Origin: JBNAVJ01 sp049700455
GTDB taxonomy: Bacteria > Bacteroidota > Ignavibacteria > Tepidaquicellales > Tepidaquicellaceae
Length of the DNA stretch: 64,000 nt
NCBI GenBank assembly: GCA_049700455.1
Contig: JBNAVJ010000001.1
Location: forward strand, 682,001-746,000
Direction: 5' to 3'
Below, piece by piece: positions 43,135 through 51,689 of the stretch (position 1 is its first letter; each line of letters opens with the position of its first letter). The translations under genes were made by a program, and so were the position numbers. The notes under the pieces are model-generated. The model saw only the letters and a program-made list of their open reading frames with translations, did not search any database and was not told the DNA's origin.

Positions 43135-43653
43135 TTACTCAAATTTCTTTTTAGCCAGTACTACAGTCCCGATAACCGCAACAAGTAAAAGCATTCCAGC
43201 AATTAATACATGGAATGAATAGGCTGTAAAAAGAGCTTTGCCGAGGGTTTCAGCCTGACCAATAACAAGTGCGTTTGAGCTTAGTTTGATATCCTTCTTA
43301 TCAATGCCATAATAGAAGGTAACAAAAAGTAATCCTCCAAGTAAAATTGAAAGAAGTAGTGAGGTAACCTTTTTATAAGTGAATCTTTCTGAAAGTTTTG
43401 TCTCTTCCTGAAGATTAAGTAACATTATAACAAACAAAAATAAAACCATAATAGCTCCAGTATATACAATTATTTGAATAACTGCAATAAACTGAGCTTT
43501 GAGTAATAAATAAAGACCTGAGATACAAAAGAAGTTAACAATCAAAAATAAAACACTTACCACAGGATTTCTCCGTGTAATCATCATAATAGCAGCAAAT
43601 ACAGCTATTAGACCCAATAGCAAAAATAGATAAAATCTAACTTCATGTTGCAT
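43135..43653 (-). CDS. nuoJ: NADH-quinone oxidoreductase subunit J (isolated)
   Basis: 172-residue membrane protein with about five helices. The family core is VVSVLFLIVNFFCISGLYLL followed by LKAQFIAVIQIIVYTGAIMVLFLFVIMLL, which matches NuoJ of complex I very well. No other nuo gene lies within the window on either side; nuoJ normally sits between nuoI and nuoK. The reading frame is intact. It could be a second copy or part of a dispersed complex I. It converges with the glycosidase-like gene, which ends one base away. Confidence 0.9.
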   Translation of the reverse strand: MQHEVRFYLFLLLGLIAVFAAIMMITRRNPVVSVLFLIVNFFCISGLYLLLKAQFIAVIQIIVYTGAIMVLFLFVIMLLNLQEETKLSERFTYKKVTSLLLSILLGGLLFVTFYYGIDKKDIKLSSNALVIGQAETLGKALFTAYSFHVLIAGMLLLVAVIGTVVLAKKKFE

Positions 43654-43814
43654 AACTATATTTTATAATATAATATAAAATATATTAATTAAATTTTCAG
43701 TTAACTAAATTGCAACAAGATTAATCAATTTAATATTTGTTTTGAGTTAGATAAAAACCAGGATATCTATGCAATTAGGTTATTTTTATTGTCCAAAATG
43801 TCTATATTAATTTA

Positions 43815-43831
43815 TTAACAACCGTTGTTAA
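43815..43831. promoter_or_regulatory. Palindrome upstream of YgjP-like gene (candidate operator)
   Basis: TTAACAAC-C-GTTGTTAA: two perfect eight-base arms around one base, in the 203-base divergent region between nuoJ and the YgjP-like gene, ending 25 bases before the latter's ATG. The position and symmetry suit a repressor site. No regulator is identified, and the AT-rich background makes chance similarity possible. Confidence 0.4.
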
Positions 43832-43856
43832 ACTTTTGTAGATCAAAAACGTAAGG

Positions 43857-44543
43857 ATGTTACACTTTCAAAAAGAAATACCTATAGAGAAGATAGTTTA
43901 CACACGAAGGAAATCTATTGCTTTACATATCACAGAGAATGCTACTCTGGTTATCAGAGCTCCTTATTTTACACCTCAAAGTATTATCAAAGATGTTGTA
44001 GGACGCCATTATAAATGGATAGTTAAAAAGCGTAATGAAATTCTTAAGCTCAAATCTTATAGGCCCCTTGCTAAATTTATTGATGGAGAAAAGTACTTGT
44101 ATCTTGGAAAGTATTTTGAGTTAGAAATTATTAATACACAAAGCAACAAACTTGTATTTAATGGGAAATTTTTTCTTTCAAAATCTCTGTTATCCCGGGC
44201 AAGAAAAATGTTTATACAGTGGTATATTGATAGAGCCCAGGAAATAATTCCTAAAAGACTTTCGGAACTTGCTTCAGAAAATAATTTTCAATATTATAAG
44301 GTCAGAATAACACGAGCAGAAAAAAGGTGGGGGTCATGTTCAAGTAAGGGTAATTTGAATTTTTCTTGGCGATTAGTAATGGCTTCTCCCAAAGTAATAG
44401 ATTACGTTATTATCCATGAACTTGTACATCTCGAAATTAAAAATCATTCAAAGAAATTCTGGACTAAAGTTAAATCTCTAATGCCTGAGTATAAACAGCA
44501 GCAACAATGGCTTAAAACAAATCAATACGAAATGTTACTATAG
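43857..44543 (+). CDS. YgjP-like (DUF45/SprT) zinc metallopeptidase
   Basis: 228 residues. The C-terminal zinc motif is DYVIIHELVHLEIKNHSKKFW (HExxH plus a third His), preceded by RAEKRWGSCSSKGNLNFSWRL, both hallmarks of the DUF45/YgjP family. The N-terminus, YTRRKSIALHITENATLVIRAP-like, forms the usual beta domain. Substrate unknown; members are often linked to restriction-modification loci, but no such genes are here. A single gene with its own upstream region. Confidence 0.88.
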   Translation: MLHFQKEIPIEKIVYTRRKSIALHITENATLVIRAPYFTPQSIIKDVVGRHYKWIVKKRNEILKLKSYRPLAKFIDGEKYLYLGKYFELEIINTQSNKLVFNGKFFLSKSLLSRARKMFIQWYIDRAQEIIPKRLSELASENNFQYYKVRITRAEKRWGSCSSKGNLNFSWRLVMASPKVIDYVIIHELVHLEIKNHSKKFWTKVKSLMPEYKQQQQWLKTNQYEMLL

Positions 44544-44729
44544 GAAGGGAGATAACAGTTTTTTTATCTATTATCCTATTTAGCTAATATAAATTTAGTT
44601 TTTTATTGACAGCCTGATAAAAATTTTCTATTTCACAGAGAAAATTTTAAAAAACAAGTAGCATCTTCTCATCAGAATGGAGACTTTTAGATGCCTTTAG
44701 TATCAAATGCAAAATAAATATTTTTGTAA

Positions 44730-46409
44730 GTGTATAAATTTTTAATATTATATATTGTTTTTCTCTTTATTTTCTCATCTGGGGTATTTTCGCAGGAAGA
44801 AGATAGTGTTATTTATTTTAACAAAGATGCTCTAAGCAATTTTATTGATGGAACAGTATCAGAATTGCGTAATGAAAATGAAACAGCCCTATACTACTTT
44901 AATAATGCTTTAAAACTTGAGAATTCAGCAGGTATTCATTTTGTTTTGTCTAAGGTCTATTATAAATTATTGAGATATCAAGATGCTTTACTGGAAATTC
45001 ATTATGCTTTGAAGCTATCTCCAGATAATATTGAATATCTTAACCATCTTAGTAGGGTCTATTATGCTTTGAGAAATTATAATGAGGTTATTAAAACCTA
45101 TGAAACAATTATAAAGATTGATTCATTTAATGTTACTGCATTATATAGTCTTGGCAGAATATATGAAGAAATTAATCAGCCCTCGAAAGCTGTTGCCTAT
45201 TATGAGAAAGTAATAGATGAATATGGGTTTGATATAGAGGTCCTGCGCAGGATGTATACAATATATCTCGGGTTTAAAGACTACCAAAAATGTATTGAAA
45301 TCCTGAAATATGCTCTTTTGTTAGATCCCTATAATCAGTATTTTAAACAAATGCTGGCAGATGTATATACCCTTGTAAATGATAATGAAGCAGCAATTAA
45401 AATTTATGAAGATCTTCTAAGGCTCAATCCCTCAGATAAAAATATCAAGACGGAATTGATTAAAGCATACTTTAAACTGAATGAAATAGACAAAGGATTT
45501 AAAAACTTCGCTAAAACTCTTGGTAAAGATTCTTTATCTTATTTTGAAAAATTACAAGTTGCGGAATTATACTATGGTCTAATTCAACAGGATAAATCTA
45601 TTGAACCGGTTGCTCACAATATATTTATTTATCTCCAGAACCAATATCCTTATGAATCATTACCATATTTATACTTAGGGATACTTGATGTATCTTATTC
45701 TCTTCCCAGAGCAAAACAATACTTTGATAAGGCAATTCAATTATCTGATACTAACAAAGAAATTTGTCTTCAAGCGATAAATAGTTATTTCAGTGCGAAT
45801 TATAATTCTGAAGCGTTATCATTACTGGACAAAATTTATTATAGATATTCTGATGATTTCAGTACAAATTATTTATATGGTCTCGTGCTTCAGCGGTTAG
45901 GGGAAGTCTCAGAGTCATTAAGATACTATTTAAAAGCATTAGAAAAAGAACCTGATAATATTCCGCTGTTGTCAACAATTGCTATGGTTTATAATACCTT
46001 GAAAAGGTATGATGAATCAGATGAGATTCACGAGCGCGCTTTGGAAATTGAGCCTGATAATGCTTTAGTTCTCAATAATTATGCTTATAATCTTTCGGTA
46101 AGAGGAGTTAATTTAGTTAAGGCGTTAAGTATGGCAAAAAGAGCTATTGAGAAAGAACCAAACAGTGCTTCTTTTCTTGATACTTTTGGCTGGGTTTTAT
46201 ATAAAATGAAAGATTTTGTGAATGCAAGAATATATATTGAGAAATCTCTTTCAATTAATCCCCAAAATTGGGTGGTGTTGGATCACTATGGAGATATCCT
46301 TTCGGCGTTGGGTTATCAGGAAGAAGCAAAAAACGCCTGGATTAGAGCACTGAAGATAAATCCTGATAGTGAAGAGATAAAAGGTAAAATCAATAATTTA
46401 ACTAAATAA
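44730..46409 (+). CDS. Secreted/periplasmic TPR-repeat protein
   Basis: 559 residues, GTG start at 44730. The N-terminal signal (about 1-21) reads LILYIVFLFIFSSGVFSQ. The rest is tetratricopeptide repeats with typical helix pairs, such as AIKIYEDLLRLNPSDKNIK, SLRYYLKALEKEPDNIPLLS and DSVGDILSALGYQEEAKNAW-like C-terminal units; at least ten are visible. It likely scaffolds a membrane complex, such as outer-membrane assembly or secretion. It has no catalytic domain. trxB follows ten bases later. Confidence 0.85.
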   Translation: MYKFLILYIVFLFIFSSGVFSQEEDSVIYFNKDALSNFIDGTVSELRNENETALYYFNNALKLENSAGIHFVLSKVYYKLLRYQDALLEIHYALKLSPDNIEYLNHLSRVYYALRNYNEVIKTYETIIKIDSFNVTALYSLGRIYEEINQPSKAVAYYEKVIDEYGFDIEVLRRMYTIYLGFKDYQKCIEILKYALLLDPYNQYFKQMLADVYTLVNDNEAAIKIYEDLLRLNPSDKNIKTELIKAYFKLNEIDKGFKNFAKTLGKDSLSYFEKLQVAELYYGLIQQDKSIEPVAHNIFIYLQNQYPYESLPYLYLGILDVSYSLPRAKQYFDKAIQLSDTNKEICLQAINSYFSANYNSEALSLLDKIYYRYSDDFSTNYLYGLVLQRLGEVSESLRYYLKALEKEPDNIPLLSTIAMVYNTLKRYDESDEIHERALEIEPDNALVLNNYAYNLSVRGVNLVKALSMAKRAIEKEPNSASFLDTFGWVLYKMKDFVNARIYIEKSLSINPQNWVVLDHYGDILSALGYQEEAKNAWIRALKINPDSEEIKGKINNLTK

Positions 46410-46419
46410 AATATCAAAA

Positions 46420-47373
46420 ATGACAGAACAAAACAATCATTACAAAGTACTGATTATAGGCTCAGGTCCTGCTGGATTTACGGCTGCTTTGTATGCAGCA
46501 CGTGCAAACTTGAATCCAATTGTGTTTGAAGGAAGTCAGCCGGGAGGGCAACTTATGATTACGACAGAAGTAGAAAATTTCCCTGGTTTTGAACACGGAA
46601 TTCAGGGACCTGTTTTAATGGAAACAATGAGAAAACAAGCTCAAAGATTTGGTGCCAAAACGGTTTTTAAATCTATTGCAAGAGTTGATTTTTCTAAAAG
46701 GCCGTTTGAACTATTTAGTGATGATGGTGTAAAATATACCGCTGATGCTGTTATTGTTGCTACTGGTGCTTCAGCTAAATTGTTAGGACTTGAGTCCGAA
46801 AGTAAGTATATGGGATTTGGCGTATCAGCTTGTGCAACTTGTGATGGATTTTTCTTTCGTAATCAGAGAGTTATAGTTGTTGGTGGAGGGGATACAGCTA
46901 TGGAAGAAGCAAATTACCTGGCTAATCTATGTTCTGAAGTTACTATTGTCCATAGGAGAGATGGATTTAGAGCTTCTAAGATTATGCTTGAAAAAGCCAA
47001 GAAAAATCCAAAGATTAAATTTATACTGGATACTGTTATTGATGAAATTCTCGGTAAAGAAGAAAAAGGCAAGAAGTTTGTAACTGGCGCAAGGTTGAAA
47101 AATGTTAAGACTGGTGAAATTACTAATTTTGAATGTGAAGGTATTTTTATAGCTATAGGACATAAACCTAATACTGATATATTCAAAGAATGGTTAGATA
47201 TGGATGAGATTGGGTATTTGAAAACAGAAAAATCTTCCACCAAGACAAATATTGCAGGGGTATTTGCTTGTGGAGATGCTCAGGATAGTTACTACCGACA
47301 GGCGATTACTGCTGCGGGTACAGGTTGTATGGCAGCAATAGATGCTGAAAGATATCTTGCTTCTTTAGAATAA
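46420..47373 (+). CDS. trxB: Thioredoxin-disulfide reductase
   Basis: FAD/NADPH enzyme that reduces thioredoxin, 317 residues. FAD-binding IIGSGPAGFTAALYAARANL, redox motif CATC at residues 138-141 in SACATCDGFFF, NADPH-binding VVGGGDTAMEEANYL and HRRDGFRASK, then C-terminal GVFACGDAQDSYYRQAITAAGTGCMAA. All catalytic features are intact. It is probably co-transcribed with the upstream TPR gene; a weak hairpin terminator follows. Confidence 0.96.
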   Translation: MTEQNNHYKVLIIGSGPAGFTAALYAARANLNPIVFEGSQPGGQLMITTEVENFPGFEHGIQGPVLMETMRKQAQRFGAKTVFKSIARVDFSKRPFELFSDDGVKYTADAVIVATGASAKLLGLESESKYMGFGVSACATCDGFFFRNQRVIVVGGGDTAMEEANYLANLCSEVTIVHRRDGFRASKIMLEKAKKNPKIKFILDTVIDEILGKEEKGKKFVTGARLKNVKTGEITNFECEGIFIAIGHKPNTDIFKEWLDMDEIGYLKTEKSSTKTNIAGVFACGDAQDSYYRQAITAAGTGCMAAIDAERYLASLE

Positions 47374-47397
47374 ACTCAACACATTAAATTTGGATAG

Positions 47398-47430
47398 GAG
47401 GGGAATAAAATGAAAATTCCCTTCTTATTG
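47398..47430 (+). terminator. Probable terminator after trxB
   Basis: GAGGGGAAT / ATTCCCTTC form a nine-pair stem with one G-U pair and a nine-base loop. The following TTATTGTTTTAT is T-rich but not a clean run, so efficiency may be moderate. Confidence 0.5.
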
Positions 47431-47551
47431 TTTTATATAACAAGAAAAGAACCGACAGGAAGAGGTTGACTTTATAATTTGAGTTGAGGTAAAACTAAAT
47501 TCAAAAATAAATCGTTGGTTTTTATATTTTAATAAAATAATTTTACTAAAT

Positions 47552-49204
47552 ATGCATAGAGTAATTAAAGCACCACGAGGTTCAACACTTACCTGCAAAA
47601 ACTGGCAGGCAGAGGCTGCAATGCGAATGATTATGAACAATCTTGACCCTGAAGTTGCCGAAAAACCTGATGAGTTAATTGTCTATGGAGGCTCTGGAAA
47701 AGCAGCGCGAAACTGGGAATGTTTTGATGCTATTGTAGAAACATTGAAAACTTTAGAGAATGATGAAACTTTACTTGTACAATCTGGAAAACCTGTTGCT
47801 GTTCTAAAAACTCATAGTGATGCTCCACGAGTGGTAATATCCAATTCACAATTAGTCCCGAAGTGGGCTACGTGGGATGAATTTAGAAGACTTGAAGCAC
47901 TTGGCTTGACAATGTATGGGCAGATGACAGCTGGTTCGTGGATTTATATTGGTACTCAGGGGATTTTGCAAGGTACTTATGAAACATTTGCAGCGTGTGC
48001 TAAGAAATATTTTAGCGGCTCTCTTTCTGGTAAATTTGTCTTAACAGCTGGGTTGGGAGGTATGGGGGGAGCTCAACCACTTGCTGCTACTCTTAATGGG
48101 GCTGCTTTTCTTGGAGTTGAAGTTGACAGGTCCAGAATTGAAAAACGACTTAAAACAGGCTATTGTGATATAATGACGGAAAATCTTGATGAGGCATTGC
48201 AAATTGTAATGGAAGCTAAAGAAAAAAAGATTGCTCGTTCAGTTGGGCTTGTAGGGAACGCAGGGGAAGTGTTACCTGAAATACTTAAACGAAATATAAT
48301 TCCTGATGTTTTAACAGACCAAACTTCAGCACATGATATGCTTAATGGTTATGTTCCAATGGGGATGGCTTTCGAAGAAGCTCTTGAACTTCGAAAAAAG
48401 GCTCCTGACAAATATCAAATACTTGCTAGAAAAACTGCAGTTCTACATTGTAGAACAATGTGGGAAATGATGAAACGTGGGGCAGTAACGTTCGATTATG
48501 GTAATAACTTGAGAGGAGAAGCATTTGCAAATGGATTTGAAGAAGCTTTTGAAATACCTGGCTTTGTTCCAGAATATATAAGACCGCTATTTTGTGATGG
48601 CAAAGGACCGTTCAGATGGGTTGCTCTGTCTGGTGAGCCTCAAGATATATATATTACTGATGAAGCAATAATGGAAGCTTTTCCAGAAGATAAACTTCTT
48701 CACAACTGGCTCAAAGCTGCTAAAAAAAAGGTTCATTTTCAGGGACTTCCTGCAAGAATTTGTTGGCTGGGATATGGAGAAAGAGCCAAAGCAGGAAAAA
48801 TTTTCAATGAACTTGTAAGAAGTGGAAAGGTTTCAGCTCCCATTGTTATAGGTCGCGATCACCTTGATTGTGGGAGTGTGGCATCGCCTAACCGTGAAAC
48901 TGAAAAAATGAAAGATGGTTCTGATGCTATTGCTGACTGGCCTGTATTGAATTTTGCATTGCATTGCATAGGTGGTGCAAGTTGGGTTTCTTTTCATCAC
49001 GGCGGAGGAGTAGGAATAGGAAACTCCATTCATGCGGGAATGGTAATTGTTGCTGATGGAACACCTGAAGCGGAGAAAAGATTAGAACGCTGTCTAACCT
49101 ATGATCCGGCGATGGGGATTATTCGTCATTCTGATGCTGGATATGAACAAGCACTGGCTAACAGGAGAAAATTTGGAATCCGAATGCCAATGATTAAAAA
49201 CTAA
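47552..49204 (+). CDS. hutU: Urocanate hydratase
   Basis: NAD-dependent second step of histidine degradation (urocanate to imidazolone propionate). 550 residues, full length. Family landmarks: QAEAAMRMIMNNLDPEVAE, YGGSGKAARNW, GQMTAGSWIYIGTQGILQGT, LTAGLGGMGGAQPLA, DQTSAHDMLNGYVP, FCDGKGPFRWVALSG and GRDHLDCGSVASPNRET. Other hut genes (H, I, G) are not adjacent, so it stands alone between terminator hairpins. A gap of about 180 bases upstream holds its promoter. Confidence 0.96.
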   Translation: MHRVIKAPRGSTLTCKNWQAEAAMRMIMNNLDPEVAEKPDELIVYGGSGKAARNWECFDAIVETLKTLENDETLLVQSGKPVAVLKTHSDAPRVVISNSQLVPKWATWDEFRRLEALGLTMYGQMTAGSWIYIGTQGILQGTYETFAACAKKYFSGSLSGKFVLTAGLGGMGGAQPLAATLNGAAFLGVEVDRSRIEKRLKTGYCDIMTENLDEALQIVMEAKEKKIARSVGLVGNAGEVLPEILKRNIIPDVLTDQTSAHDMLNGYVPMGMAFEEALELRKKAPDKYQILARKTAVLHCRTMWEMMKRGAVTFDYGNNLRGEAFANGFEEAFEIPGFVPEYIRPLFCDGKGPFRWVALSGEPQDIYITDEAIMEAFPEDKLLHNWLKAAKKKVHFQGLPARICWLGYGERAKAGKIFNELVRSGKVSAPIVIGRDHLDCGSVASPNRETEKMKDGSDAIADWPVLNFALHCIGGASWVSFHHGGGVGIGNSIHAGMVIVADGTPEAEKRLERCLTYDPAMGIIRHSDAGYEQALANRRKFGIRMPMIKN

Positions 49205-49215
49205 TATAACATTTA

Positions 49216-49260
49216 AAAAGCTACCTTTCTTACAATACCGGTGTAAAAGGGTAGCCTTTT
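49216..49260. terminator. Bidirectional terminator between hutU and pepP
   Basis: A long imperfect hairpin flanked by A and T runs: AAAAGCTACC near 49216 pairs with GGTAGCCTTTT near 49250, with TTACA/TGTAA extending the stem around the loop ATACCGG. It lies between two convergent genes and can serve both. Confidence 0.75.
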
Positions 49261-49275
49261 GGATAATTGCTAAAA

Positions 49276-50568
49276 TTATTTAGCATTTATAATCTCTTCA
49301 ATTTCGTCTGCTTCTACAGGTATATTCTCAAAAAGGTTAATGTTACCGTCTTTTGTAATAAGTATGTTGTCTTCAAGCCTGATTCCCAGTCCTTCTTCAC
49401 GAATATAAATGCCAGGTTCCACAGTAAATATCATACCTTCATCATAAGGCAGGTGAAAATATCCAACATCATGGACATCGAGCCCCAGATAATGTGATAC
49501 GTTATGCATAAAGTACTTTTTAAGTGCCGGGCTATTTGGGTTTTGATTTTTAATATCATTCATAGTGAGTAAACCAAGATCAACCAGTTCTTTTTCCATA
49601 ACTTGTTCGGTCTCCTTTTGAATTTCTTTCCAAACTCCTCCTTTTTTAATTTTACTGATAGTGAACTTCATTACTCGAAGAACAGCATTGTAAACATCTT
49701 TCTGTCTTTTAGTAAATTTTCCATTAACCGGTATACATCTTGTCATATCAGCATTATAGTTTGCCCAGCTTGCTCCAACGTCCATCAGTAATACATCACC
49801 ATCTTTGCAAAGTTTATCATTTTCTATATAATGAAGAACGCAAGCACTTGCTCCAGAGGCAATTATGGGGGAGTAGTCTGCAAAAGCCCCGCCATTTCTA
49901 ATAAATTCATAGGCATACTCGGCTTCAATTTCGTATTCCATCATTCCAGGACGAATAGTCTTAAGAACCCTTCGGAACCCCTTTTCTGTAAGTTCAACCG
50001 CCTTCCTAATAAGTTCTATTTCGTAACTGGATTTGGTCATACGAAGTCTGTTGATGATAGGTGCTAATCTAATATAGGTATGTAACGGATATTGTTCTTT
50101 GCACCATTTGATAAAACGAGCTGCTCTGGTTTCTACCTCAATGACAGCACGTTTGTGTTCGTTAGAGTTTATATAAACATTTTCAGCATCTGTTACCAGC
50201 GCTCTGAATATTCTTGGAAATTCCGAGAGCCATTGTACATTCTTAATCCCGGTTTGTTCTATGGCTTCGTCTTTAGTTAGTTTTCTTCCTTCCCAGATAG
50301 CAATCAGTTCACTCGTTTCGCGGAGGAATAAAACCTCTTTCATATCGGGATCAGGACTATCAGGGTACAACAGCAAAATAGTTTCCTCTTGATTAACTCC
50401 TGTTAACCATAACAGGTCGGTGTTCTGCTTAAATTTCATAACGCCATCAGCATTAGTTGGCATTAAGTCATTTGCGATTACAACTACAAGAGAATTTGGT
50501 TTCAAATGGGAAACCAGTTTGGCTCGGTTGTCGATAAATAGTTGACTGTTGATTTTTACTTTTTGCAT
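49276..50568 (-). CDS. Xaa-Pro aminopeptidase (M24B)
   Basis: 430 residues from ATG 50568. The N-terminal creatinase-like domain (NDLMPTNADGVMKFKQNTDL then LWLTG) precedes the pita-bread catalytic domain. Metal ligands: Asp in LLMDVGASWANYNADMTR, His in NVSHYLGLDVHDVG, Glu in TVEPGIYI and Glu in GIRLEDN. It releases N-terminal residues before proline. A longer frame starting at 50718 overlaps the upstream SDR gene and lacks homology, so it is rejected. Last gene of an SMR-SDR-peptidase minus-strand set. Confidence 0.93.
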   Translation of the reverse strand: MQKVKINSQLFIDNRAKLVSHLKPNSLVVVIANDLMPTNADGVMKFKQNTDLLWLTGVNQEETILLLYPDSPDPDMKEVLFLRETSELIAIWEGRKLTKDEAIEQTGIKNVQWLSEFPRIFRALVTDAENVYINSNEHKRAVIEVETRAARFIKWCKEQYPLHTYIRLAPIINRLRMTKSSYEIELIRKAVELTEKGFRRVLKTIRPGMMEYEIEAEYAYEFIRNGGAFADYSPIIASGASACVLHYIENDKLCKDGDVLLMDVGASWANYNADMTRCIPVNGKFTKRQKDVYNAVLRVMKFTISKIKKGGVWKEIQKETEQVMEKELVDLGLLTMNDIKNQNPNSPALKKYFMHNVSHYLGLDVHDVGYFHLPYDEGMIFTVEPGIYIREEGLGIRLEDNILITKDGNINLFENIPVEADEIEEIINAK

Positions 50569-50593
50569 TTGATTAATATTTAGTTTAATTTTC

Positions 50594-51283
50594 TTACCAG
50601 TGAATTTCTTTTTTGTCTTTAAAGAACTTTCCAGTAAATTTAATTGGGGCCTCAGTAGCAAGCCAGACGATAGTTTCAGCTCCCTGCTCAACGGTGCGTT
50701 GCGCGTTGGGACCCCCAAGTCGTGTTTTTACCCATCCAGGGCATACTGCATTTACCGCAACTCCTTTAGACTGCAGTGCATAGGCAAGTTGAATTGTCAC
50801 AGCGTTTAAGGCAGTTTTTGAAACACTGTAAATAGGTGCATAGTTAGCCATCCCTTTACAGATTGATCCTAAACTGCTGGAAACATTAATGACCCTGGAA
50901 TTAGCTTTCAAAAGAGGGGAGAATACTTGCGTAACAAGAATTGGGCCTATTGTATTTGTACGTAAGGTTGCCTCAATTACTTCCTGCGGAGTTTCTAATA
51001 AGCTTGTTTTGTCAAGCATAATACCCGCATTATTAATAAGGACGTCAAGTTGTTCCATCTTGTGTGTGAGTTTGGTATATGCTGCACGTATTGAAATGTA
51101 GTCATCTACATCAAGAAGTTCAAATTCAACTTGAATTCCTGCTGAAATTAATTTTTCGAGAGCTTCGAATCCGCTATTGATATCTCTTCCTGTCAGGTAT
51201 ATGTAGTAATTCAATTGCCCTAATTGGCGAGCAGCTTCCAAACCAATACCTTTGCTGGCACCAGTTATTAATACCGTTTTCAT
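50594..51283 (-). CDS. Short-chain dehydrogenase/reductase
   Basis: 229-residue Rossmann oxidoreductase. Cofactor loop TGASKGIGLEAA at residues 6-17, VLINNAGIML, catalytic Ser in VINVSSSLG and the YSVSKTALNAV Tyr/Lys pair, then CPGWVKTRLGG. Carbonyl-reductase-like; most such enzymes use NADPH, but the cofactor is not certain. Lies between an SMR efflux gene and an aminopeptidase gene, all on the minus strand with short gaps. Confidence 0.9.
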   Translation of the reverse strand: MKTVLITGASKGIGLEAARQLGQLNYYIYLTGRDINSGFEALEKLISAGIQVEFELLDVDDYISIRAAYTKLTHKMEQLDVLINNAGIMLDKTSLLETPQEVIEATLRTNTIGPILVTQVFSPLLKANSRVINVSSSLGSICKGMANYAPIYSVSKTALNAVTIQLAYALQSKGVAVNAVCPGWVKTRLGGPNAQRTVEQGAETIVWLATEAPIKFTGKFFKDKKEIHW

Positions 51284-51306
51284 TTTTTAAAGATTTAAAA
51301 TTTAAT

Positions 51307-51630
51307 TTAGGATTTTAAAGTTATTATTTTTAATCCTATTATTCCAATGAGAATTATAGCAATGAAGAAAAGCCTTACTACATCAGTTGCTTCGTCAAAT
51401 AAGATAATACCGAATATTACAGTTCCCAGAGTCCCAATACCTGTCCAGATAGCATAGGCAGTACCGAGTGGAATTTCTCTAACTGCAATTGAAAGAAAAA
51501 TAAAACTAAGAATCATTAATACTACAGTAATAACTGAGGGTAAAAAAACAGTAAACCCATTTGTATATTTTAAACCAATAGCCCAACCAATTTCCAATAG
51601 TCCTGCTAAAATTAAAAATAGCCATTCCAT
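51307..51630 (-). CDS. SMR family small multidrug/guanidinium exporter (SugE/Gdx type)
   Basis: 107 residues, four helices. Essential Glu is in LAGLLEIGWAIGLKYTNGF, and the GTAYAIWTGIGTLGT segment matches SugE/Gdx rather than EmrE. Gdx members export guanidinium, usually under a guanidine riboswitch, but only 59 bases separate it from the divergent murB start and I see no riboswitch there. A good Shine-Dalgarno (AAGGAG) sits seven bases before the ATG. First gene of the SMR-SDR-pepP run. Confidence 0.9.
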   Translation of the reverse strand: MEWLFLILAGLLEIGWAIGLKYTNGFTVFLPSVITVVLMILSFIFLSIAVREIPLGTAYAIWTGIGTLGTVIFGIILFDEATDVVRLFFIAIILIGIIGLKIITLKS

Positions 51631-51689
51631 TGTAACTCCTTATTATGGTATTTAAATTAAAACTTATTATACCGACTTTTAGTAAATAT

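Noticed and set aside
47425..47640. 71-residue minus-strand frame at the start of hutU
   Set aside because: Overlaps the hutU start and a promoter region, cysteine-rich by chance, no homology seen.
50569..50718. Extended N-terminus of the Xaa-Pro aminopeptidase
   Set aside because: The extra 50 codons overlap the end of the upstream SDR gene and do not match the family; ATG 50568 is the natural start.
51631..51689. Guanidine riboswitch upstream of the SugE/Gdx-like gene
   Set aside because: Only 59 bases separate the divergent starts and no conserved riboswitch core was seen.
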